The notes: generated by a model from the sequence alone, not told the origin. A stretch of 64,000 bases of DNA from Streptomyces sp. NBC_00271 (GCF_036178845.1 NZ_CP108070.1:11408001-11472000), one strand, 5' to 3'; shown: positions 8,117 to 16,657, numbered from the stretch's first letter. Numbers and translations: made by a program.

Positions 8117-9391
8117 ATGACGAGCACCACCCCCGACAAGATCACTGTCAATCGCGACCGCCTGTGGCAGTCCCTGATGAACCTCGCCGAGATCGGCGCG
8201 TACGACGACGAGCGCACCGGTCTGTGCGGCGTCAACCGCCTAGCCCTGACCGACGCCGACGCCGCCGGGCGGCGCCGGGTCATCGCGTGGATGGAACAGG
8301 CCGGGCTGAACGTCCGCGTCGACGCCATGGGCAACATCTATGGCCGCCGAGAGGGCACCGACCCCACCGCGGCCCCGGTGCTGACCGGCTCGCACATCGA
8401 CAGCGTCGCCACCGCCGGCGCCTTCGACGGCTGCCTCGGAGTCCTGGGCGGCATCGAAGTCGTACGGGTGCTGAACGAGCACGGCATCACCACCCGCCAC
8501 CCCATCGAGGTCGGCGTCTTCACCGAGGAAGAAGGCGTCCGCTTCGGCACCGACATGCTCGGCAGCGCGGTCGCCGCCGGACGCCTCACTCTTCAGTACG
8601 CCCACGCCCTGACCGACCGCGACGGCCTCACCCTCGGCGCGGAACTTACCCGCACCGGTTTCAACGGCCCCGCCGACGTACGCCTCGAACCGCCGCACGC
8701 CTACGTCGAGTGCCATATCGAACAGGGCCCCGTGCTCGCCGAGAACGGAGTCACGGTCGGCGTCGTGACCGGCGTTCAAGGCATCTCCTGGCAGGAGATC
8801 ACCATCCACGGCCGCGCCGCCCACGCCGGCACCACCCCCACCCACCTGCGCGCCGACGCCTGCCTCGCCGCCGCCCAGATCATCGTCCATCTGCGGACCA
8901 TGGTCGACTCCGGGAACTACGGCGACCTGCGTGCGACGGTCGGCCACCTGACCGTCCACCCGGACCTGACCAACATCGTCCCTGCCCGCGCCGAGATGAC
9001 CGTCGACCTGCGCAACCCCGACGATGCCCGGATGGCCCGCGCCGAGGCGGACCTCGCCGCCTTCCTGCACACTCTGGAAGACAGCCAGCCAGCACTGTCC
9101 CTCCATACCCGGCGAATGGCCCAGACCTCCTGCATTCCCTTCGACGAAGGCGTCCAGAAGGTCATCGCTCAGGCCGCCGACGACCACGGTCTGAAGCACA
9201 TCTCCCTGCTCTCCGGCGCTGGGCACGACGCTCAGGAGATCGCCGCGCTCTGCCCCACAGCCATGATCTTCGTACGCGGTGAGTACGACGGCATCAGCCA
9301 CAACCCCCGCGAATACTCCACCCCCGAAGCATGCGGCCACGGCGTCAACGTCCTCGCGACCACTCTCCTCCGCTTGGCCGGCCAGGACTGA
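8117..9391 (+). CDS. Allantoate amidohydrolase / N-carbamoyl-L-amino-acid hydrolase (M20 family)
   Basis: 424-residue binuclear-metal amidohydrolase. Seen: metal ligands in TGSHIDSVATAGAFDGCLGV, EEEGVRFGTDMLGS, YVECHIEQGPVLAENG, SGAGHDAQEIA and ISHNPREYS, with the dimerisation domain between (ITIHGRAAHAGTTPTHLRAD). These are the hallmarks of hydantoinase/carbamoylase-type M20 enzymes, including allantoate amidohydrolase and ureidoglycolate hydrolase; the exact substrate is not decided by sequence. Context with the ammonia-lyase and LysR regulator suggests release of ammonia from ureides or carbamoyl/diamino acids as a nitrogen source. Confidence 0.88.
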   Translation: MTSTTPDKITVNRDRLWQSLMNLAEIGAYDDERTGLCGVNRLALTDADAAGRRRVIAWMEQAGLNVRVDAMGNIYGRREGTDPTAAPVLTGSHIDSVATAGAFDGCLGVLGGIEVVRVLNEHGITTRHPIEVGVFTEEEGVRFGTDMLGSAVAAGRLTLQYAHALTDRDGLTLGAELTRTGFNGPADVRLEPPHAYVECHIEQGPVLAENGVTVGVVTGVQGISWQEITIHGRAAHAGTTPTHLRADACLAAAQIIVHLRTMVDSGNYGDLRATVGHLTVHPDLTNIVPARAEMTVDLRNPDDARMARAEADLAAFLHTLEDSQPALSLHTRRMAQTSCIPFDEGVQKVIAQAADDHGLKHISLLSGAGHDAQEIAALCPTAMIFVRGEYDGISHNPREYSTPEACGHGVNVLATTLLRLAGQD

Positions 9392-9394
9392 CCA

Positions 9395-9546
9395 CTACCG
9401 GCCTCCGCGCCAGTCCCGCAGGGCAGAGTAGGCGAGGAAGCAGAAGGCGTCCTTGCGGCCCGCGACGAGATCGGGGCGGTTGAGACCCAAGACGCGGATG
9501 GTGTGTTCGCCCGTGGCAGTGCGGTGGCTGTACGCGCCGCTGCGCA
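9395..9546 (-). pseudogene. C-terminal fragment, possibly of an HNH nuclease
   Basis: On the minus strand the reading frame TGEHTIRVLGLNRPDLVAGR, continuing KDAFCFLAYSALRDWRGGR, ends at 9395. The 'I.VLGLNRP.LV..R' pattern recalls the C-terminus of retron/Septu (PtuB-like) HNH proteins. Everything upstream is replaced by the RHS fragment on the other strand, so at most a tail remains. Assignment is by pattern memory only. Confidence 0.25.
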
Positions 9547-9550
9547 GCAT

Positions 9551-10402
9551 CAGTACCTCTACGACGCCGACGGAAGCCTGCTGCTCCGCCACAGCCCCGA
9601 CACCACCACCCTCTACGCGGGCGACGAGGAGATCACGCTCAAGAAGGACGCCACGAGCGCCGACGGCGTCCGCTACATCTCCATCGCCGGTGAGACCGTG
9701 GCCACCCACTCCTCCGATGGCCACTTCACCTACCTGATCCCCGACCGCCAGGGCACGGGCACCCTGGCCATCGACGCCCAGACCCAGCAGGTCACCCGCC
9801 GCCAGTACAAACCCTTCGGCGAGACCCGCGACCAGTCCAGAGCCTGGATCGGGCAACGGGGGTATGCCGGCGGTACCCAGGACGACAACACGGGCCTGAC
9901 CAACCTCGGCGCCCGGGAGTACGCCCCGTCCATCGGCCGATTCCTCAGCCCCGACCCCCTGCTGGACACCGGCGCCCCGCAGTCCTGGAACGCCTACGAC
10001 ACCCCGGTCACCGGCTCCGATCCGACCGGTGCCTGCTCGGACGTCGACTGCCCGGCTCGCAACTGCCCCAGCTGCCTCAGCCGGACGCCCACCGACACCG
10101 ACTCTCACTCGCCGGTGCTGCACCACCACGCGGGTTCGGGCAGCACGCCCACCAACCTGGCAGCGGACGTCATCGGCCTCACCGACGCCTATAGGACGCG
10201 GTCGGCGGAACGCTTCGTGGTCGACGCGGAGAAGGCGGAGGGCGCGGGAGCCTGCGCGGCCGAAGACGCGGCAGCCTGCGTGACGTACAGCGCCGAGTGG
10301 CCGGCCTGCCGACCGGACACAACCCAGCCCCTCAGACGCCAAGCGCTCCGCACTCATCCGGGTCACCGGGCGCGCGGACACCGCGACCGGGCGGCAGGGT
10401 AG
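9551..10402 (+). pseudogene. RHS/YD-repeat toxin, C-terminal fragment (tip)
   Basis: The sequence begins abruptly in the YD-repeat shell (QYLYDADGSLLLRHSPDTTT), runs through SIAGETVATHSSDGHFTYL and YKPFGETRDQ, and reaches the RHS core ending TNLGAREYAPSIGRFLSPDP, after which a variable C-terminal tip of about 145 residues follows. In RHS polymorphic toxins this tip is the toxin domain; the PxxxxDPxG-like boundary TPVTGSDPTGA is visible. The thousand-residue-plus shell and secretion parts are missing, so this is an orphan tip or dead fragment. I do not recognise the tip fold; it is followed at once by a probable immunity gene. Confidence 0.75.
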
Positions 10403-10508
10403 TGGTGCCGACGTCGGAGGGCACCGATCGGTATCGCCGTCCAGACCGCGTCGCCCGCGTTCCCCGTCCCGGACGAGGGGCCCTTGAGAGCGTTCATCAG
10501 GAGGTTTC

Positions 10509-11165
10509 GTGCACGACAAGCCGCTCCTCAAGAGCGTCGGTGAACTGTTGCGCCGGCGGCACGGCTCCTCACGCCTCACCCACCAGGCAGGGCCGGACGG
10601 GTTCGCCCTGGACAGCTTGAAGGTCGGCGGGTTCACCGCCGGTACGCTCAGCCCCGAGGACGAGGCGAGCCTCGCCGACGAAGTGGCCCAGCTCCTTCCC
10701 CACCACTGGGATCTCCCCACCAAGTCGGTGGAGGCGCTGACCCCGCTCATCGACCACCTCGGTGGCCAGCGGGAGCTGATGGCCTGGCTGGACCGCCACC
10801 CCGGGCGGCCACGGCTGATCGCGCGGATCTACGTCCTCCTGGGCCATCTCGACCGGTACAGCGACGACCCCGCGGTACTTGCCGCTGTGCGGCAGGCCAG
10901 AGCGCAGGACCCGTACCCCACCGGCCTGCGCGGCTACCTGACGCCCGAGACCAACGATGAAACCCTGGGCGGTCTCGCCTTCCGGATCGAGGAACTCCTC
11001 GGCGACAACCGCGAAGAAGACGCCACCACACTCGCCCTGACGACCGCCGACTGGCTGCGCCGTGCGGCGCAGAACGCCGACACCCCGAACTCCGACATCC
11101 GCGAGATGGGCGAACTCATGGACCATATGTACCAGGACATCAGTGAGGCCGCCCCGGGCTCCTGA
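10509..11165 (+). CDS. Hypothetical protein, probable RHS-tip immunity protein
   Basis: 218 residues from a GTG at 10509, preceded by a near-perfect AGGAGG. The product is acidic and helical-looking with no membrane segment (for example LSPEDEASLADEVAQLLPHHW and LAFRIEELLGDNREEDATTL), consistent with a cytoplasmic binding protein. I recognise no domain. Position directly after an RHS C-terminal tip on the same strand is the standard place of the cognate immunity gene, hence the inference. It ends about 220 bases before an IS3 element. Confidence 0.6.
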   Translation: MHDKPLLKSVGELLRRRHGSSRLTHQAGPDGFALDSLKVGGFTAGTLSPEDEASLADEVAQLLPHHWDLPTKSVEALTPLIDHLGGQRELMAWLDRHPGRPRLIARIYVLLGHLDRYSDDPAVLAAVRQARAQDPYPTGLRGYLTPETNDETLGGLAFRIEELLGDNREEDATTLALTTADWLRRAAQNADTPNSDIREMGELMDHMYQDISEAAPGS

Positions 11166-11456
11166 CTCGGCAGCGCGACAGGGAGCGAGCGAGGCCTCGA
11201 GGATTGTCACTGGTCGAAGGGTTCCGGGCAGCGCTCGGCGAGCCGTTGTACATGATCTTCCAGCCCATCCTGTGCCCACTGGCGCAGGCCGTCAGCAGCA
11301 GTTCACACGCGCGCTTGACGCTGTAACCGTCTCGCGCCTTCGTGGACCTTCATCTGTCCAGTCCCTGGAAGGCGCGGAGGTAGAGATTGAGCTTCCCCCG
11401 AGATGCGGAGTGAGTTGACAGGGGGTCAGATGGGACTCATGAGAGGAACATCGACC

Positions 11457-11765
11457 ATGGCTGCCCCCAGAAAGTACTCGCTGGAGTTGCGTGAGCGTGC
11501 GGTACGGATGTACCGCACCGCCGATCCAAAGCCGCAGATCAAGAAGCTCGCGGTCGACCTCGGCGTGCATCCGGAGGCTCTGCGCGGCTGGATCCGCCAG
11601 GCCGAGGCGGACGCCGGCGAGCGGGATGACCGGCTGACCACCGATGAACGCGCCGAGCTCGCCGCGCTGCGCAAGGAGAACGTCCAGCTCAAGCGGGCGA
11701 ACGAGGTCCTGCGGACGGCTTCGGCGTTTTTCGCGGCGCAGCTCGACCCGACCCGGCCCAGGTGA
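11457..11765 (+). CDS. IS3 OrfA (helix-turn-helix transposase subunit)
   Basis: About 102 residues: a helix-turn-helix YSLELRERAVRMYRTADPKP and LAVDLGVHPEALRGWIRQAE followed by the leucine-zipper-like LAALRKENVQLKRANEVLR, which mediates OrfA/OrfAB multimerisation. The start at 11457 follows AGAGGA. The stop (TGA 11763-11765) overlaps the orfB GTG as GTGA. A T-run (TTTTTC near 11728) is a plausible slip site for the -1 frameshift that would make OrfAB. Confidence 0.85.
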   Translation: MAAPRKYSLELRERAVRMYRTADPKPQIKKLAVDLGVHPEALRGWIRQAEADAGERDDRLTTDERAELAALRKENVQLKRANEVLRTASAFFAAQLDPTRPR

Positions 11766-12679
11766 CGGCGCTCGTTGACGAGCACCCGCACCTGGGGGTC
11801 GAGTGCGTACTCCGGGAACTCTCCATCGCCTCCTCGACGTACTACCGCTGGCGTCGTGCCGAGCGCGAGCCGTGCGAACGCCGGCGCCGCGACGTGGAAC
11901 TCACCGAGCAGATCAAGGAGATCCACGCCGACTCGGGCGGGATCTACGGCTCGCCGCGCGTGCACGCCGTGCTCAAGCGCGAGGGCGTCCACGTGGGCCG
12001 CAAGCGGGTCGAGCGGTTGATGCGCGAGGCCGAGATCGCGGGGATCAGCCCACGCCGGGGCGGCTTCACGCGCCGCGATCCCAAGGCCACACTCGCCCCG
12101 GACCTGGTCGAGCGGGACTTCACTGCACCCGCGCCGAACCGGCTGGGGGTCACCGACCTCACCATGATCACCACCAGTGAGGGGCCCTTGTGGCTCTCGG
12201 CGATCCGGGACGCGTTCTCCCGCCGGGTGGTCGCCTGGGAGACCTCCGCCCGCGCGGACGCCGACCTGGTCCTGACCACCCTCGAGTACGCTCTCGCGAG
12301 CCGGGAAGTCGAACCGGGCAAGCTGATCCACCATGCGGATCACGGCTGTCAATACACATCCGTGAAGCTCACAACCCGACTGCCACGAGCGGGAGTTGAA
12401 GCATCCATGGGCTCGGTCGGGGACAGCTACGACAACGCTCTCGCGGAGAACCTGTGGATGATCATCAAGACGGAGTGCATCCGCGGCCGCGTCTTCGCCA
12501 CCCGCGCCGAGGCGAATCTCGCTCTGTTCGAGTACATCGACGGCTTCTATAACTCCCGGCGCATCCAGAAGCGGCTCGGCTACCTCAGCCCGATCGAGTT
12601 CGAGGAGAAGCACTACGCCGACCAGGCAACGGCCGAACGAACGAGCCTGAAACCCCGTCAACCCGCCCTGACCAGCTGA
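11762..12679 (+). CDS. IS3 OrfB (DDE integrase)
   Basis: 305 residues, full length for IS3 OrfB. HTH_21-type region IKEIHADSGGIYGSPRVHAV and VGRKRVERLMREAEIAGISP precede an rve integrase core. Catalytic residues: D in GVTDLTMITT, D in HHADHGCQYTS and E in NALAENLWMIIKTE, with the usual spacing; the canonical C-terminal motif YNSRRIQKRLGYLSPIEFE is present. No internal stop, so the element may be active, probably as an OrfAB fusion. The aromatic residue normally before VTDLT is Leu-Gly here. Confidence 0.88.
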   Translation: MTALVDEHPHLGVECVLRELSIASSTYYRWRRAEREPCERRRRDVELTEQIKEIHADSGGIYGSPRVHAVLKREGVHVGRKRVERLMREAEIAGISPRRGGFTRRDPKATLAPDLVERDFTAPAPNRLGVTDLTMITTSEGPLWLSAIRDAFSRRVVAWETSARADADLVLTTLEYALASREVEPGKLIHHADHGCQYTSVKLTTRLPRAGVEASMGSVGDSYDNALAENLWMIIKTECIRGRVFATRAEANLALFEYIDGFYNSRRIQKRLGYLSPIEFEEKHYADQATAERTSLKPRQPALTS

Positions 12680-12710
12680 TCAGCACCTCCCGCACGCCGG
12701 GGGAACCTCA

Positions 12711-13220
12711 CTCAAGGAGTTCATGGATACCGAGGCAGAGGGCTTCAGCCATCTGGCTCTGGTCGCGCACAGCCAGGGCGGGCTGGTCGTGCAACGCTTC
12801 CTGGCGCGAATGCCCATCGAAGGGCGCGGTGAGGAGTTGAAGCGGATCCGCCGCGTAGTCTTGTTTGCCTGCCCGAACAACGGCTCCGAGTTGGGTCTGA
12901 CGCTGCGCCGTTGGACCCTTCGGGCCAATCCCCAGGAGCGCCAGCTGCGCCCCTTTGACGAGCAGATCACCGACACCCAGCGCATCGTTCTGCGCGACAT
13001 CGTCAACGCCGACGTTGCCACCGAGCGGACGTGCCCGATCCCGTTCTCGGTCTACGCGGGGGAGACCGACAACGTCGTCACGCCTGCGTCGGCCCGCGGC
13101 GTATTCCCTGACGCCGGGGTTCTGCCAGGTGACCACTTCACCATCGTGCGCCCTGACACGACCAGTCATCGGTCCTACACCACCCTCAAGCGCCTCCTGC
13201 TGGCCGCGGCCGACACCGAT
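12711..13220 (+). pseudogene. Alpha/beta hydrolase (esterase/lipase), 5'-truncated
   Basis: Immediately right of the IS3 end, an open frame begins mid-protein: SHLALVAHSQGGLVVQRFLA contains the nucleophile elbow (AHSQGG) of lipase-type hydrolases; FACPNNGSELG and YAGETDNVVTPASARGVFP (probable catalytic Asp) and LPGDHFTIVRP (probable catalytic His) follow. The oxyanion-hole half is gone, so it is not functional. The frame then runs into antisense folP sequence. Confidence 0.75.
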
Positions 13221-13289
13221 CCGCCGACGGACATCGCCATATCGCGCCCTGGGCGGCGGCCAACGCCGATACCGCCGCGGTGGGAGCAT

Positions 13290-13625
13290 CGCGGGCGCGG
13301 GCCGGACGGGGGTTCGCCCGTGTCCCGGTCGGCCCGCAGCGTTCCCAGGAATCGCTTGCGGGAGGCCGCGACCAGGACGGGACGGCCGAGCTGGGCCCAG
13401 GTATCGATCCTTGCCAACAGCGTCCAGTCGTTCTTGCGGGTCTTGACGAAGCCCAGCCCTGGGTCGACGATCACCTGGGAGGGGTCGACCCAGGCGGACA
13501 CCACGATGCCCATCTGGTGTTGGACTTCCTAGACGACCTCGCACACGACGTCGTTGTAGCCGGCCAGGTCGTCCGTGCCGGCGGACTGCCCGTGCCAGTG
13601 GTCTGGTTCGGCCCCCGGCCAGTGC
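13290..13625 (-). pseudogene. folP: Dihydropteroate synthase (folP) fragment
   Basis: Minus-strand frame shows the DHPS signatures VIVDPGLGFVKTRKNDWTLL and LGRPVLVAASRKRFLGTL, which bind pterin pyrophosphate and phosphate, preceded by YNDVVCEVV, an in-frame stop (TAG, 13531-13529) and EVQHQMGIVVSAWVDPS. Upstream, DHWHGQSAGTDDL resembles the degraded MHWRGHS segment. Both termini are missing and the stop interrupts it. Folate synthesis must rely on a housekeeping copy elsewhere. Confidence 0.72.
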
Positions 13626-13725
13626 CCTTGTTTGAACAACCGCCAGCCGGTGGCGCCCTCCTCGCGTCGGCTACATGCTGGTGAGCCCGCACCGTTGTCG
13701 AGTCCATCGAACCCCACCCATGTCG
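13600..13725 (-). pseudogene. IS5-family transposase, internal fragment
   Basis: Minus strand, in a frame different from the folP remnant: GSMDSTTVRAHQHVADARRA followed by PPAGGC. This is the first catalytic-Asp region (VDSTxxRAHQHAAGAR) of Streptomyces IS5-type transposases. Only about 40 residues remain. It abuts one end of the inverted duplication carrying DUF4142. Confidence 0.6.
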
Positions 13726-14760
13726 GGGGATACGAGGGACAGCGTCTAGCTGCCGTTGGTGGGCTGGCCGTTCAGGGCCGGGCCCAGGTCTACCGGGGTG
13801 GATGTGGCGTTCGGCGGGGGAGGGAGGACGATGGGGGGCTGGCCGGCGGGCGGGACCGGCGGGGTCATGTCCGACTTGGGCAGCTTCGGTGGGGTGGTCT
13901 GCTTGAACAGCGTGGTGTCGAAGTCGACCAGGCCGGTCTTCTCCATCACCGTGATGTGATCCAGGACGGTGTCGTTGGCCTGGTCGGCCAGGGCGCGCAC
14001 CAGGGTGTTCTTCGTCGTCGAGCGGATCTTTGCCACGGTGTTGAAGATCGAACCGTGCGTCTGGCGAAGAATGTTGGCGAAGTCGATGTCGAACTGCTTG
14101 CCGGTGTCCGCCTTGAGGGCGGTGACGAAACCTTCCTGCTGCGGGCTGGCCACGTTGGGCAGCGTCACGTTCAGCATCGGTGCGATCTTGCGGCAGGTCT
14201 CGTCCAGCGCCGCGTGCCCGTCGATGAGGTGCTGACTGGCGGTGAGGACCCCCTTGCTCTGCCCCTTCTGGAGGCCGATCTGCCCCACCGGGTGCTCCCA
14301 CAGACCGGCAGCGCGCACCGCCACCACGAAGGCCCGGTCACCCTCGGTCAACGGCCCCCACTGGGTGTTGGCGATGATCCGGTCGTTCGAGGTCGACACG
14401 GTGTCAACTCCGAGCATTGATGGGTAGACCAGCGCGCCAAGTGTCAGGGCCAGCGCGCCCCCTACGAAGATACCGCCCACCATGTTCAGCGAACGTTGCA
14501 CCGTTCCTCCTGCCCGTCAAGAAAGCCGCCGGTCCGTCATCGCCCGACTGGGGCGGACGAAGAGCATTACGCACACGGCGCCGGTCAGGTTCACCCGGCC
14601 CGGAAAAAGGGTTCATGAACCGCGCACGGGAAGCGCGCGAGTGTGCGCGACGACGGCACACGGCGTCTTTGGATGGTCCGGGTGCCAGGCTGGTCCAGAG
14701 CGAGGACGGCCGGGCAGCGCGGGTGACCTGCGGCGCGACCAGGAACTGGAGATCGGCAGG
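13718..14760. repeat. Inverted duplication, arm 1 (about 1.04 kb)
   Basis: This segment recurs in opposite orientation at 44708-45757 with only scattered base differences, covering the whole DUF4142 gene, its 5' region and about 250 bases beyond. The inner boundary is the sequence CGTATCCCCCGACATGGGTG (minus strand), present with one change in arm 2. IS5 fragments lie beside both copies. Homologous recombination between the arms would invert the 30 kb between them. Confidence 0.9.
13746..14501 (-). CDS. DUF4142 domain protein (copy 1, intact C-terminus)
   Basis: 251 residues. Residues about 8-30 (MVGGIFVGGALALTLGALVY) form a signal anchor or signal peptide; residues 50-200 are a helical ferritin-like DUF4142 domain (ALDETCRKIAPMLNVTLP, FANILRQTHGSIFNTVAKI), a family of secreted or membrane-bound bacterial proteins of unknown function. 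The tail is proline-rich (PPIVLPPPPNATSTPVDLGP). The tract coding PP is six C long here; the second copy near 45 kb has seven and a different tail. RBS AGGAGGAA lies upstream of the ATG. Function unknown. Confidence 0.82.
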   Translation of the reverse strand: MQRSLNMVGGIFVGGALALTLGALVYPSMLGVDTVSTSNDRIIANTQWGPLTEGDRAFVVAVRAAGLWEHPVGQIGLQKGQSKGVLTASQHLIDGHAALDETCRKIAPMLNVTLPNVASPQQEGFVTALKADTGKQFDIDFANILRQTHGSIFNTVAKIRSTTKNTLVRALADQANDTVLDHITVMEKTGLVDFDTTLFKQTTPPKLPKSDMTPPVPPAGQPPIVLPPPPNATSTPVDLGPALNGQPTNGS

Positions 14761-15085
14761 TCCGGCGTCAGCGCGCTGCCCGGTTCCACGAAGCTGACCG
14801 GCCCGGCGTCGGCGCGTTGGTCACCGATTCCCCGCATCGTCCCAGGGGTCAGGGCGCCAAAACCGAAGCAACGGTCAAGGCAGCCACCCCTGGCCTGACT
14901 AGCCATGAAGGGCCTCTGACTAAGTCATAAAGGGCCTCTGACTAGGCATTTTGTCGTCCGGATGCAGGTTCTCGCTTACCGCCTAGTGCCCTGACCGGGA
15001 GGGTTCGCCGGGTTGTCGCAGGCGGCGCAGGGTTCGCGGAAATCCGTTTCGAGCGTTGCCCTGGCGCCTCTACTGTGGCGCGGTG
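14761..15085. other. Intergenic with short tandem repeat
   Basis: No gene recognised. It contains the repeat cluster at 14890-14947 and the 5' region of the kinase gene at 15086. Confidence 0.5.
14890..14947 (+). repeat. Tandem repeat, about 22-base unit, 2.5 copies
   Basis: Units GGGCCTCTGACTA at 14910 and 14932, each preceded by AA, with spacers AGTCATAA and GGCATTTTG; a partial copy TGGCCTGACTAGCCAT precedes them from 14890. The unit carries in-frame-looking TGACTA stop doublets. Role unknown. Confidence 0.6.
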
Positions 15086-15616
15086 ATGACTCAGGTGATC
15101 GTTGTCAACGGTGGTTCCAGCTCGGGGAAATCCGGCATCGTTCGGTGTCTGCAGGCAGTCCTGCCGGATCCGTGGCTGGCCCTCGGGACAGACACGCTGG
15201 TTGAGGCGATGCCAGCTTCCATGCAGGCGTCGGATGGCGGTATCGAGTTCGCTCCGGACGGAGAGGTGGTCGTCGGTCCTGAGTTCCGAACGCTGGAAGC
15301 GGCATGGATCGAGGGGGTTGCAGCGATGGCCCGTGCGGGCGCCCGGGTGATCGTCGATGAGGTCTTCCTCGGCGGAGCGTACTCACAGCAGCGATGGCAG
15401 GAAGCCTTGGGTGAACTGCGGGTGCTGTGGGTCGGCGTAAGGTGTGACGCCGCGGTGGCCGCAGGCCGGGAGGTCGCACGAGGCGATCGGACCGTCGGGA
15501 TGGCCGCGTCCCAGGCGGAAGTGGTCCACCAGGGCGTGGTCTATGACCTGGAGGTGGACACCACACATGCAGAGGCGATGGAGTGCGCACGGACCATCGC
15601 AGCACGTGCCAAGTGA
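15086..15616 (+). CDS. Chloramphenicol phosphotransferase-like kinase
   Basis: 176 residues, close to the 178 of Streptomyces venezuelae CPT. Walker [18 protein letters not shown] at residues 8-23; [14 protein letters not shown] places an aspartate at 36, equivalent to the CPT catalytic Asp37; [20 protein letters not shown] is the lid/arginine region. CPT phosphorylates the 3-hydroxyl of chloramphenicol; family members also act on unknown alcohols. ATG chosen at 15086 since the conserved strand begins there. No chloramphenicol biosynthesis genes are nearby, so it is either a resistance trait or a house kinase. Confidence 0.82.
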   Translation: MTQVIVVNGGSSSGKSGIVRCLQAVLPDPWLALGTDTLVEAMPASMQASDGGIEFAPDGEVVVGPEFRTLEAAWIEGVAAMARAGARVIVDEVFLGGAYSQQRWQEALGELRVLWVGVRCDAAVAAGREVARGDRTVGMAASQAEVVHQGVVYDLEVDTTHAEAMECARTIAARAK

Positions 15617-15662
15617 TCGACGGCCCGGCTGCCTGCCGTTGTGACCGCAGCGCCGGAACGAG

Positions 15663-15960
15663 TCAGGCGGAGGTGGTGAGGGGGCGTCCGCCCCAGCGGA
15701 GGCCCTTCTCGCTGAGGGTGCGGGCGCGTTCCTTGCGTTGTGCGGCGAGGATGTCAGGGTGGCGGGCGTTGGCGTTGCGCCGGCGCAGGTAGGTGTGCGG
15801 GGCCCGGGTCTGCACGGTGTCGTTGGAGTTGGCGATGATTGTCCGCGGTTCCGTCAGCCGAGCATGCACGCATTCACTCGTACGACCCAACGAGCCGCAC
15901 GGGCCGAGCTTCTGCCGCGGCGCGAGCAGGTTCGCCACGGTCGTGCCGATAGCCTGCCGG
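15663..15960 (-). CDS. Unrecognised ORF, possible transposon-derived tail
   Basis: Minus-strand frame ending at 15663 with a strongly basic C-terminus (HTYLRRRNANARHPDILAAQ, then RKERARTLSEKGLRWGG). Such Arg-rich tails occur at the ends of some actinobacterial transposases, but I cannot name the family. The upstream part of the frame runs under the start of the TsaC-like gene and is unlikely to be coding. Treat as a fragment or unknown. Confidence 0.3.
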
Positions 15961-16009
15961 AGTGACTGAGCAGGTGCGGGCGGAACGCCCGACGCGAGGA
16001 AGGACAGCG

Positions 16010-16657
16010 ATGGCTCGTCGCTATGACTGCGCCACGGTATCCGGGCGAGCCGACGTGCTGCGTGAGGCAACCTTGGCGGTGCGCCGGGGTGAGTTGGTGG
16101 TGTTGCCCACGGACACCGTGTACGGCATCGGTGCCGACGCATTCAACGGCGAGGCGGTGGATCGGCTGCTGCGGGCCAAGGGCCGGGGCCGCGCCATGCC
16201 CTCACCGGTGCTGGTCGCCTCCGCCGACGCGCTGCACGACCTGATCGTCGACTTCCCCGAACAGGGCTGGGCTCTGGTGGAGGCATTCTGGCCCGGCGGT
16301 CTGACCCTGGTCGCGCGTCACCAGCCCTCACTGGACTGGGATCTCGGGGAGACCCACGGGACGGTCGCGGTTCGGATGCCCTCCCATCCGGTGGCGTTTG
16401 AACTGCTGGCCGAGACCGGGCCAATGGCCGTCTCAAGCGCCAATCTGACCGGCAAGCCGTCCCCGCAGGACTGCGATGCCGCCCAGGGCATGCTCGGCGA
16501 CTCGGTCGCCGTCTACCTGGACGGCGGTCCCACTGCGGCCGCCGTAGCCTCCACGATTGTGGATCTCACCGGCCCGGTCCCTGTCCTGAAGCGCGCGGGC
16601 GCGATCAGCGCCGAACGGCTGCGCACGGTGGCGCCCGACCTACAGGACGGCGCGTGA
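16010..16657 (+). CDS. L-threonylcarbamoyladenylate synthase family (Sua5/YciO/YrdC)
   Basis: 215 residues with the single YrdC-type domain. Seen: LPTDTVYGIGADAFNGEAVD, the phosphate-binding FWPGGLTLVAR, GTVAVRMPSHPVAFELLAE and AVSSANLTGKPSPQDCD. The enzyme makes threonylcarbamoyl-AMP from threonine, bicarbonate and ATP for tRNA t6A37. It lacks the long C-terminal Sua5 domain, and the usual KxR of the catalytic site appears as RAKGRGRAMP, so it may be a paralogue (YciO-like) rather than the essential enzyme. ATG at 16010 follows GGAAGGA. A beta-carbonic anhydrase, which supplies bicarbonate, lies 99 bases downstream. Confidence 0.82.
   Translation: MARRYDCATVSGRADVLREATLAVRRGELVVLPTDTVYGIGADAFNGEAVDRLLRAKGRGRAMPSPVLVASADALHDLIVDFPEQGWALVEAFWPGGLTLVARHQPSLDWDLGETHGTVAVRMPSHPVAFELLAETGPMAVSSANLTGKPSPQDCDAAQGMLGDSVAVYLDGGPTAAAVASTIVDLTGPVPVLKRAGAISAERLRTVAPDLQDGA

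Larger units (their letters stand above)
11388..12710 (+). mobile_element. IS3-family insertion sequence, apparently complete
   Basis: About 1.32 kb. Imperfect terminal inverted repeats: left TGAGCTTCCCCCGAGATGCGG at 11388 and, read inward on the minus strand from 12710, TGAGGTTCCCCCGGCGTGCGG. Between them lie orfA and orfB in the -1 arrangement of IS3 elements. I see no matching 3-4 base target duplication, and the right flank is the middle of an esterase gene whose beginning is absent on the left, so the element was probably involved in a deletion or rearrangement after insertion. Confidence 0.85.

Noticed and set aside
8240..9340. Long minus-strand frame opposite the amidohydrolase
   Set aside because: Typical GC-rich antisense open frame; no start signal or family match.
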